This document shows positions 32,273 to 38,978 of a DNA stretch of 64,000 bases, in pieces. The DNA is from CAZYFH01 sp965197395 (GTDB lineage Bacteria; Acidobacteriota; Vicinamibacteria; Vicinamibacterales; UBA8438), in contig OZ240205.1 of the NCBI GenBank assembly GCA_965197395.1, positions 682,001-746,000 on the forward strand, in the 5' to 3' direction. How positions within the stretch are numbered: position 1 is the first letter of the stretch; the number at the start of each line of letters is the position of its first letter. The position numbers were made by a program, and so were the translations under genes. Below the pieces are notes generated by a model that saw only the letters and a list, made by a program, of their open reading frames with translations, was not told the origin of the DNA and ran no database searches.

Positions 32273-33594
32273 CCCAGACCAAGATTGAGCGAATTGGGTG
32301 CCACGATGACATCGCTTTGGTTGCGGAGGAACGTGTAATCGACCTTGACGGCCACGTCGGGATCGGGGAAGTAGGTCACGCCGAAGATCCAGGCATCGCG
32401 GTCGAACTCGCGAAGCGGCTGAAAGCCCGCCGGCATACGGTACTGGGTGTCGAAATTCTCGTAGCGAACGAACACCGCCACCTCGCGCGGGGCCGGCCGT
32501 GGCACCACGAAATACGAACCCTCGAGATAGAACCCGCGCATCTGCTCGGCCGCGTTCGGGCTGACACCCACGGTGCGCAGCACCGCGCGGTTCAGCTCAC
32601 CCATACCGTCGAGAAAGACGTGCGCGTACTGGCCGCGGATACCGAGTTCGCCGTGGCGATATCGGCCGTCGACCTCGGCCAGTGTGACGCTCGAGTCGAC
32701 CCGCGGGAAGCCAAACCCGGTGTCACCGCTCCAGAAGCTCGCGCCCAGCACGAGCCCGGGGGTGCCGACATACTCGAGCCGCCCGGTGCCGGCGATGTTC
32801 CTGGCGTTCGACTCCGCACCCTTCTGCCGGCCGTCGCGCAGCCCCTCTTCCGCGCTGAACCCCGATGCGTCGAGCGTCTCCATGGCGTAGGCGCGGTAGC
32901 GAAACCCGGCGCCGATCTCCCCGTGTATGCCGGCCCCGGCACCGAACCAGGTCGTCGGGACGATGACGGTATCGACGGCGGGACGCTCGACACCGTGAAA
33001 GACCGGCGGTTCGTGGCGCTCGTTGATGATGCCGATAGGGGCCAGCACCATGCCGGCGCGGGCGTTGAAGGGCCGGCTGATCAAGAAATCGACGTAGGCC
33101 TGCTCGAGCTCCAGCTCGCCATCGGTCTCACTCGACACGACCGCGTGCTCGAGCTCCAGCTCCGACACAAACCGGATGCGATCGGAGAAGCTGTGGGCGA
33201 ACAAGAGTACGAACCGATGAAAGTCGAGCACGGCATCGCCGTGCTGAGCCCTGTTGATATGGAAATCCATGTAGCCCGAGATCGGACCGGTCCGGGGCGG
33301 AGCCGGCGGCGCGCCGGTCTCCTGCGACGACCGCGCCTCGGTGGTGCCGCGCGGTGTCCCGGCAGGTGTCCGGCGCCGTCCCGACGAGAGCCGCACGGCG
33401 TCGGCCCGCCAGGCGTCGGTGATCTGACGCATCTGTACCTTCCACTGGGGCGTGTCGGTGCGCGCGGCCGCAATCGCGAACTGCGTGGCGGAGTCAGAGG
33501 CGACCCCGTCCTGACCGAGCACACTCGCCCCACTGCCGAAGAGGAGGGCCATCGTGATTTTGCTAACTAGAAGTCGTGATTTCGCGTAACGCAT
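32260..33594 (-). CDS. Outer-membrane porin-like beta-barrel protein
   Basis: About 444 residues from ATG 33594 ('MRYAKSRLLVSKITMALLFG'), with a signal peptide ending 'GASVLGQ'; another start at 33615 adds seven residues. The body is a run of alternating strands ('GYMDFHINR', 'FSDRIRFVSELELEHAV', 'GRYRHGELGIRGQYAHVFLD', 'REVAVFVRYENFDTQYR'), ending 'NLGLGWWF' with the C-terminal aromatic needed for BAM assembly. It resembles phosphate-selective porin O/P and short-chain porin families. First gene of the CuA/cytochrome operon; it may admit that system's substrate. Confidence 0.8.
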   Translation of the reverse strand: MRYAKSRLLVSKITMALLFGSGASVLGQDGVASDSATQFAIAAARTDTPQWKVQMRQITDAWRADAVRLSSGRRRTPAGTPRGTTEARSSQETGAPPAPPRTGPISGYMDFHINRAQHGDAVLDFHRFVLLFAHSFSDRIRFVSELELEHAVVSSETDGELELEQAYVDFLISRPFNARAGMVLAPIGIINERHEPPVFHGVERPAVDTVIVPTTWFGAGAGIHGEIGAGFRYRAYAMETLDASGFSAEEGLRDGRQKGAESNARNIAGTGRLEYVGTPGLVLGASFWSGDTGFGFPRVDSSVTLAEVDGRYRHGELGIRGQYAHVFLDGMGELNRAVLRTVGVSPNAAEQMRGFYLEGSYFVVPRPAPREVAVFVRYENFDTQYRMPAGFQPLREFDRDAWIFGVTYFPDPDVAVKVDYTFLRNQSDVIVAPNSLNLGLGWWF

Positions 33595-33605
33595 ATTTGT
33601 CTTTT

Positions 33606-33635
33606 GATGATTCAAAATCCTAGAGGTAAAGTCAA
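33606..33635 (-). promoter_or_regulatory. Candidate promoter/operator of the porin operon
   Basis: On the minus strand TTGACT (33635-33630) is a good -35. It is followed by an AT-rich stretch with the imperfect dyad ACCTCTAGGAT. Spacing to any -10 is not standard, a layout seen in MerR-type promoters. The copper-binding product downstream makes metal control plausible but unproven. Confidence 0.25.
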
Positions 33636-33689
33636 GTCCTGAGTGGGGACGCGCCTCGTATTGATCCCGTTTCAGGCGGTGTGCGGGTG

Positions 33690-34151
33690 TTAGCTGTCGA
33701 CAGGTGCAGCGAGGGGTCGGGCAAGATCCGCGCGTCCCGAGTCCGTGCTGGCGGGCCCGTAGGTGGCGAACGACGTCGGCGTTTCCCAGACGGTGACGCG
33801 AAGGACGGGAAACCCTTCCGCCCGCGTGCGCTCGAAGATGAGGCGCGCGATGTGCTCGACCGTCGGGTTGTGCTCGCTGACGAACACCGGTTCGCCGAGC
33901 GCTCGGAGCGGTTCCAGTAGCGGGTCGTCACGCCGCAAGATCATCCGATGGTCGAGCTCGCGGTCGATCCACCCCTTGATGACACGTTTGATCTCACCGA
34001 AGTCACAGACCATCTGCCGATCGTCGAGCGCCTCTGCCCGCACTTCGACCTCGGCGACCGCGTTGTGCCCGTGCGGGTGCTTACAGATCCCGTCGTAGTC
34101 GAGAAGCCGGTGACCGTAGCAGAAGTCGATGCGCTTGGTGACTGAGTACAT
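33690..34151 (-). CDS. queD: 6-carboxy-5,6,7,8-tetrahydropterin synthase QueD
   Basis: Converts dihydroneopterin triphosphate to 6-carboxy-tetrahydropterin for queuosine/7-deazaguanine synthesis. Zn-binding His are in 'FCYGHRLL' and 'CKHPHGHNAVAEV'; the catalytic Cys is in 'GICKHPHGHN'; 'DFGEIKRVIKGWIDRELDH' and 'NPTVEHIARLIFER' complete the family pattern. 153 residues. Divergent from queC across a 108-bp repeat-rich gap. queE and queF are not in the window. Confidence 0.92.
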   Translation of the reverse strand: MYSVTKRIDFCYGHRLLDYDGICKHPHGHNAVAEVEVRAEALDDRQMVCDFGEIKRVIKGWIDRELDHRMILRRDDPLLEPLRALGEPVFVSEHNPTVEHIARLIFERTRAEGFPVLRVTVWETPTSFATYGPASTDSGRADLARPLAAPVDS

Positions 34152-34259
34152 TCGTACCGGGCTCAGGGCTTAGGACTCAGGGCCTAGGGCTTTGGGGCTG
34201 GAGCCGGCCTTGAGCCATAAGCCATAAGCCATAAGCCTGTCGTACATTACGATCCCCCG
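34152..34259. repeat. Degenerate short repeats between queD and queC
   Basis: GGGCTCAGGGCTTAGGACTC-like units are followed by three GCCATAA repeats. This simple-sequence-like text fills the divergent promoter region. A similar run (GGTCTTAGGTCCTAGCTCCT) occurs at about 40869. No riboswitch is recognisable here. Confidence 0.55.
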
Positions 34260-34997
34260 ATGGTAGTCGACGCTTCAAAAACCGGTCAAGACGCGACCAC
34301 CGCGGTTCTCTGTTCCGGTGGGCTCGACAGCGCCGTCCTGGTTGCCAGCGAGCACGCGCGCCTCGAGGGTGCGGGACACGTGCAGCCCGTCTACGTCAGC
34401 AGCGGTCTGGCGTGGGAGTCCTCGGAACGCGACACGGTGCCTCGGTTGATGTCGGCTCCCGTGTTTGCGGGTGTCGCGCCGCTCTCCTACCTCGAGTGCC
34501 CGATCGCCGACGCGTATCCGGCCACCCACTGGGCGCTGCGCGGCGCCGCGCCGGGGTACGACACGCCGGATGAGGACGTCTACCTCATCGGACGCAACGT
34601 CCTGCTGCTCGCCAAGGTCTCGGCCTACTGCGCGATCAACGGAATCACGCGCATCGCGCTCGGCCCGCTGGCTGGCAACCCGTTTCCCGATGCAAGCTCC
34701 GAGTTCTTTGACGCGATGGAACGGGCGCTCTCTCGCGGACTTGCCCACGAGATCCGGATCGTGGCGCCGTTCGGTGCATTGGGGAAGGCGGATGTCGTGA
34801 CGCTGGGTCGCACGCTGGGCGTGCCCTTCGAGCTCACGATGTCCTGCATGAGCCCGGTGCCGCGCCAACGCTCAGGGGTCGCGCACTGCGGCCGCTGCAG
34901 CAAGTGCCGCGAGCGCCTGCAGGCGTTCGATGCGGCGGGGCTGGCGGATCCGGCCCACTACGCGTTCAGACCGAGGGATGTGCGGACCGGCGCCTGA
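34260..34997 (+). CDS. queC: 7-cyano-7-deazaguanine synthase QueC
   Basis: ATP-dependent conversion of 7-carboxy-7-deazaguanine to preQ0. The PP-loop is 'VLCSGGLDSAVLVA'. The C-terminal Zn site is 'HCGRCSKCRERLQAF', plus the Cys in 'TMSCMSPVP'-type 'LTMSCMSP'. 'YLIGRNVLLLAKVSAYCAIN' matches the family core. 245 residues; start ATG 34260. Slightly divergent from proteobacterial QueC, but all key residues are present. Confidence 0.9.
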   Translation: MVVDASKTGQDATTAVLCSGGLDSAVLVASEHARLEGAGHVQPVYVSSGLAWESSERDTVPRLMSAPVFAGVAPLSYLECPIADAYPATHWALRGAAPGYDTPDEDVYLIGRNVLLLAKVSAYCAINGITRIALGPLAGNPFPDASSEFFDAMERALSRGLAHEIRIVAPFGALGKADVVTLGRTLGVPFELTMSCMSPVPRQRSGVAHCGRCSKCRERLQAFDAAGLADPAHYAFRPRDVRTGA

Positions 34998-35000
34998 GCT

Positions 35001-35327
35001 CGGGGCGAAGCCCCGTCTCGTGAGGCCGTCATGGGACGCACGACGAACACTTCGCCAAGACCGTGGGGAACGGCCAAGGCGCGCACGGCGCGCCTCGCGG
35101 GCGCGGAGTGGGGCTACCAACCCATGGCGCACGTGCGACTGCATTCGACCGTCGATGCATCCCGGCGCGCGGCGGTGCTCGTCAGTCACAGACGCCCGGT
35201 CTGCTCCCTCCTCGCGCCTTGCGCGCCAGGCGCCTCGCCGGTCTCGGTGCGACGCGGACGTGCACCATCGGCTGGTTGGGGTCCCCGCGGAGCGTCCGCG
35301 TGGGGTCCGGGGCGAAGCCCCGTCTAA
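35001..35327 (+). repeat. Dispersed multi-hairpin repeat, copy E, expanded by ~160 bp
   Basis: A half-piece (CGGGGCGAAGCCCCGTCT) at 35001-35018 is followed by a full copy beginning 35072. At 35115 the middle hairpin loop is opened by about 162 bp, and the copy resumes near 35278 with GGGGTCCCCGCGG. The inserted DNA starts ACCAACCCATGGCGCACGT and ends with its rough reverse complement (ACGTGCACCATCGGCTGGTT), so the insert extends the stem. No gene is seen in this 330-bp space. Confidence 0.75.
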
Positions 35328-35330
35328 CCG

Positions 35331-35855
35331 TTATGACTCCTCTATGCGAATGGTGCCTTCGCCCGACCGCACGCGCAGCGTGTGGCCGCCATCACCGATG
35401 GTGTATCGCAACGTCCCCTCGGCGCCTGCGCCGCCACCGAAGGCGCCGGCGACCCGCACGCGCCCATCCTGCGTGCGCGCATCGAGGTCGGCGCTGAACC
35501 CGGCGGGTAGGGCAAGGGTCACCCGACCATCGTCGGTCTCGATGTCCCAGTCGGCAGCCATCGCGCTGTCGCGCGTGACCCCGACGCTCACCCGACCGTC
35601 GTCGGTGCGCAAGCGCACGCCGTTCAGCCGGCCGGACACTTCGAGTGACCCATCGTCCGTACGCGCGTCGACGCGACCGTCGACCTCCTCCAGGTAGACC
35701 GACCCGTCATCGGTCTCGGCCGTCACGGCACCCACGAGCCCGAAGCCGCGGATGCGCCCGTCGTTGGTGCGGAGCTCGATCACACCCTTGACGTTGGGCC
35801 GTCCGCCACACGTGCGACCGGAGGATCCTACGGATCTGACCCGCCGGGCGGACAC
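35331..35855 (-). CDS. DUF4097-like beta-repeat protein, probably N-terminally truncated
   Basis: The body is a ladder of short strands with repeated T-D-D-G turns ('TAETDDGSVYLEEV', 'ARTDDGSLEVSG', 'LRTDDGRVSVGV', 'IETDDGRVTLALP', 'ARTQDGRVRVAG'), typical of DUF4097 right-handed beta proteins that are normally exported. Here homology begins at about residue 18 ('RPNVKGVIELRTNDGRI'). The preceding residues are basic, without a signal peptide, and overlap the PIN-like gene end. So a 5' part (signal plus first strands) seems lost. It may be an unexpressed fragment. Confidence 0.6.
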   Translation of the reverse strand: MSARRVRSVGSSGRTCGGRPNVKGVIELRTNDGRIRGFGLVGAVTAETDDGSVYLEEVDGRVDARTDDGSLEVSGRLNGVRLRTDDGRVSVGVTRDSAMAADWDIETDDGRVTLALPAGFSADLDARTQDGRVRVAGAFGGGAGAEGTLRYTIGDGGHTLRVRSGEGTIRIEES

Positions 35856-36280
35856 CAGTCTGGATGGATATCGAGCTTTCGCCCGGCGAGTGGGGCGACG
35901 CCGTTGACCGGATCAGTCCGGTGGTCGCCGGTCCGGAAGAACGCCCGATCGACTCGAGCGAGCTCGATGGTGAGCCCACGCTCGTTGGGGGCCGCGAGGA
36001 TGATCACGCCGCCGCTCTCGACTATCGGGAATCGACGCGCGTCGAGAAAATCGCGATCAAGGCTGATCAAGGTCCGGTGGAGCTGGCGCGCGAGCCTGTA
36101 GTGCTCGGTGTCGGCCGCACGCCGAAGTTCGTCATGCTCGACGACGGCAAGCACGTTCCACCTCAGCCGCCGGCGCATGAACCGAACCACGCCAGCCGGC
36201 ATGTTGGCGTCGGCGTAGATGCGCGGCTCCCCGGTGAGGCGCTCAACGTGCGGGCCGAGCTCCGAGGCCAGCGTCCCCAT
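35828..36280 (-). CDS. PIN-like DUF5615/Mut7-C-type protein
   Basis: About 150 residues from ATG 36280 ('MGTLASELGPHVERL'); the frame is open further upstream but inside the preceding gene. The core has the PIN-like Asp pattern: 'RIYADANMPAGVVRFMRRRL', 'LAVVEHDELRRAADTEH', 'TLISLDRDFLDARRFP', 'ESGGVIIL'. Such proteins bind metal through these Asp and may be nucleases; some are toxins, but no partner antitoxin is visible. It overlaps the deoxyhypusine-synthase-like gene by 38 bp and the DUF4097 fragment by 28 bp. Confidence 0.65.
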   Translation of the reverse strand: MGTLASELGPHVERLTGEPRIYADANMPAGVVRFMRRRLRWNVLAVVEHDELRRAADTEHYRLARQLHRTLISLDRDFLDARRFPIVESGGVIILAAPNERGLTIELARVDRAFFRTGDHRTDPVNGVAPLAGRKLDIHPDWCPPGGSDP

Positions 36281-37424
36281 CAGTCCCTGGCGTGCCTGTC
36301 GAACGTCCCTCCGCGCCCGCGGCCTCCCGCGCCTGGCGCTCGAGCTCCGCAAGCAGCTCGCCCCGGCGGTGCACAAGCGCCTTCCGTTCGCGCCGGGCAT
36401 GCTCGGAGCCAACGGCATATTCGCAAAACAGGGGAAACGCAATCGTCGAATCACAATACGCCACGACCGTGTCCGGCAGGACAGCGGGGTTCACCTTGCC
36501 CCAACTGACGGCCTCGGCCGGCGTCGCGCCAGAGAGCCCGCCCCAGACGACCTGGTCGGTGGTGATCTGGATGAAAAAGTCGTTGCCACCCTTGGGAATG
36601 CCGTAGACCTCCCAGAGCGTTGGCTGCCCCTGCAAGTAGAAGTTCTTGGGGGAGCCGCCACCCAGAATGACACACCCGTTTTTCTCGCCAGCCAGCACGA
36701 TGGCGCAGACCTCGTTGACGTCCCTGCTCGGATCGATCATGAAGCGACTTCGGTTGATCAGCTCGTGATAGGCGATGTTCATGCCGATTGAGCTGTCGCC
36801 GGGCGACGAGGTGTAGATCGGGACACCGGCCACTGCGGCCTTGGCGACGACGGAGTGCTCATCACAGCCAGGCTTGTGATCGAGCAGGTCGCACCCCAGC
36901 CTGTAGTGGAATTCTGCGCTCGACATCGGTCCATCGAGCCTGCCCCGAACCAGGAACTCCCGAACGTAGGCGTCGGTCTCGAGCAACACGGTCGCGGGAA
37001 ACAGCACGTCATAGATACGGATGACGCCCGCATCGTGGAGTTCCACGTCGTCGAGGAACGGCGAGCCGCGATGCAACGTGAAGTTCAGCGCGTAGTGCAG
37101 GTCGTGATACAGGTTGGCGCCGGTGCTGATGACGAAGTCGATCAGCCCGCGATCCATCAACTCGATGACGCAGCCGCCGAGACCGGCCGGCGTCAACGCG
37201 CCCGCCATCGTCAGCCCGATCGTCGTCTCGTGCGATGGGTCGAGCATGCGATCACTGAAGACGCGGCAGGCCTCGGAGAGACGCCCGGCATTGAAGGCCT
37301 GGAAGCCGTCGTCGATGAGCCGCCGGATGTCGGCACTCCCTCGCGGTCGGTAGTAGTGAATCGGGTCGCCGGTCAAGAAGCCCGGGTCATCGCGACCTGA
37401 GGCTCCCGGGCTTCGATGGGGCAC
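36243..37424 (-). CDS. Deoxyhypusine synthase-family protein (bacterial homospermidine-synthase-like)
   Basis: NAD-dependent aminobutyl transferase fold. Segments: 'IHYYRPRGSADIRRLIDDGF', 'LTMAGALTPAGLGGCVIEL', 'VISTGANLYHDLHYAL', 'SSPGDSSIGMN', and the active-site Lys in 'ILGGGSPKNFYLQGQP'. 393 residues. Bacteria lack eIF5A, so homologues act on small polyamines (homospermidine) instead; the exact substrate is not readable. Start ATG 37424; an in-frame extension is unlikely. The C-terminal tail is low-complexity. No other polyamine gene is nearby. Confidence 0.85.
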   Translation of the reverse strand: MPHRSPGASGRDDPGFLTGDPIHYYRPRGSADIRRLIDDGFQAFNAGRLSEACRVFSDRMLDPSHETTIGLTMAGALTPAGLGGCVIELMDRGLIDFVISTGANLYHDLHYALNFTLHRGSPFLDDVELHDAGVIRIYDVLFPATVLLETDAYVREFLVRGRLDGPMSSAEFHYRLGCDLLDHKPGCDEHSVVAKAAVAGVPIYTSSPGDSSIGMNIAYHELINRSRFMIDPSRDVNEVCAIVLAGEKNGCVILGGGSPKNFYLQGQPTLWEVYGIPKGGNDFFIQITTDQVVWGGLSGATPAEAVSWGKVNPAVLPDTVVAYCDSTIAFPLFCEYAVGSEHARRERKALVHRRGELLAELERQAREAAGAEGRSTGTPGTDGDAGLGARPAR

Positions 37425-37461
37425 AAGGGCCTAACTCTAGCATCCAGCATCCACGGAGCGT

Positions 37462-37491
37462 TTGCGTTATGTGACACGATGGGCGTATAAA
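37462..37491 (+). promoter_or_regulatory. Candidate promoter of the sigma54-activator operon
   Basis: TTGCGT (37462-37467), an 18-bp spacer and TATAAA (37486-37491). GTGACAC occurs inside the spacer (37471) and again at 37529, a possible binding-site pair. The 210-bp gap to the gene (37425-37634) holds nothing else recognisable. Confidence 0.4.
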
Positions 37492-37634
37492 GAACTTAAC
37501 GGACGAAGTTCTGACGATGTACTTTTTCGTGACACTGGCATTTCGGGGTACGATGCCGGCAGGGGCTCATGTCGAGACACGTCGACTGCCGTGCACTCAT
37601 GGGGAATTGCTGAATCCAGGATAGGACATCACCG

Positions 37635-38978
37635 TTGGCAAGGCCACGCGACCCCGCGTCTGAGGAATCCGAGCTGCAAGGGCGCTTCCAAACGCTCGTG
37701 CTCTCGCCGCTCCGACAGGGACTGATCCGCTTCTTCCACGCTCGACCCCACGAATCCTTCGATACCGAAGCGTTGATGCAGACCTTTGGACGGCTCGAGC
37801 TCGATATTGACAACTGCATGCGGGAGTTGGTGGCGTGGGGGGTCGCAGAGCGCGCCCCGGGGTCCCCGCCGCGATACCGCGCGGCGCTACCGAAGGACCC
37901 GGAGCCGCAGCGGCTGGTCATCGGCTTTCTGGAGCAGCGAGCCGCGGTCGGTCGCGAGGACAAGTCCCCAGCCGTCCAGCGCTTCCGCGAAATGATCGGC
38001 CGCGACGAAAAGATGTTGGTCGTCTTCGAGTGGATCCGAACCGCGGCGAAGTCGGACATCTCGGTGTTGATCCTCGGCCCGACCGGCTCGGGAAAGGAAG
38101 TCGTCGCGCGGATGATTCACGAGCTGAGCCGACGCACCTCTGGGCGGTTCCAGGCGGTCAACTGCGCGGCGCTGCCAGACACGTTGTTCGAATCGGAGCT
38201 CTTTGGCTACGAGAAGGGCGCCTTTACCGGTGCGAGCGACCGCAAGCTCGGGCGCATCGAGCTCGCCAACAACGGCACGCTGTTCCTCGACGAGATCGGC
38301 GATCTATCGGTCGTGGCCCAGGCCAAGCTCCTGCGTGTGCTCGAGGAGCGGCGGCTCGAGCGCCTGGGCGGCCACCAGAGTATCGACGTCAACTTCAGGC
38401 TCATCTCGGCCACCAACCGGCCGCTGGAGCAGTTCGTGCGGGACGGCCGTTTTCGCGAGGACCTCTACTACCGCGTCAACGCGTTCTCGATCCGCCTGCC
38501 GTCCCTCCATGAACGGGGCTCGGATATCGCGTTGCTGGCCCACCGCCTGCTCGCACGGTATTGCGCGTCGAACGGCTTGCCCGTCGACAGCAAGGAGTTC
38601 GACCCGGCGGCGCTCGATCTGCTCTGTTCCTATCACTGGCCGGGAAACATCCGAGAGCTCGAGAGCACGGTCTCCCGCGGGGCGCTCTCGGCCCCGGGCA
38701 CGACCATTCGCCCGACCGACATCCACTTCCTCCACGCCACGGCCGATCCCCCTGAGCCGGCGCCCGAGCGACTGTCGTCATTGCGCGAGGCGGAGCGCGC
38801 GCACATCGTTCGCGTGCTCGACGAAGTGGGGTGGAACAAGAAGCAGGCGGCGAAGGTGTTGGAGATCAGCCGCGGCACGTTGTATCGCAAGATCCTCGAT
38901 TACAGCCTCGAGCCTGGCGACGGCACACCCGCCCGCGCGGAGGCGCCTCCCAGGAGAGACGGAGCCGCGCGCTGGTGA
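37635..38978 (+). CDS. Sigma54-dependent transcriptional activator with N-terminal winged-helix-like domain
   Basis: AAA+ enhancer-binding protein that remodels sigma54 polymerase. Walker A 'ILGPTGSGKEVVARMIHELS', sigma54 contact loop 'GYEKGAFTGASDRK', Walker B 'GTLFLDEIGDL', Arg fingers 'DGRFREDLYYRVN', and C-terminal Fis-type helix-turn-helix 'GWNKKQAAKVLEISRGTLYR'. The N-terminal ~75 residues ('LRQGLIRFFHARPHESFDT') look like a winged helix rather than a receiver or PAS domain. TTG start at 37635, with AGGA 8 bp upstream. Its stop overlaps the next gene by 4 bp, so it is coupled to a cyclic-di-GMP enzyme. Confidence 0.9.
   Translation: MARPRDPASEESELQGRFQTLVLSPLRQGLIRFFHARPHESFDTEALMQTFGRLELDIDNCMRELVAWGVAERAPGSPPRYRAALPKDPEPQRLVIGFLEQRAAVGREDKSPAVQRFREMIGRDEKMLVVFEWIRTAAKSDISVLILGPTGSGKEVVARMIHELSRRTSGRFQAVNCAALPDTLFESELFGYEKGAFTGASDRKLGRIELANNGTLFLDEIGDLSVVAQAKLLRVLEERRLERLGGHQSIDVNFRLISATNRPLEQFVRDGRFREDLYYRVNAFSIRLPSLHERGSDIALLAHRLLARYCASNGLPVDSKEFDPAALDLLCSYHWPGNIRELESTVSRGALSAPGTTIRPTDIHFLHATADPPEPAPERLSSLREAERAHIVRVLDEVGWNKKQAAKVLEISRGTLYRKILDYSLEPGDGTPARAEAPPRRDGAARW

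Noticed and set aside
34152..34259. preQ1 riboswitch before queC
   Set aside because: No preQ1 aptamer pseudoknot blocks; only degenerate simple repeats are present.
37520..37560. Sigma54 (-24/-12) promoter near TGGCATTTCGGGGTACGATGC
   Set aside because: GG and GC doublets are not at the required 10-11 bp spacing; a sigma70-type promoter upstream fits better.
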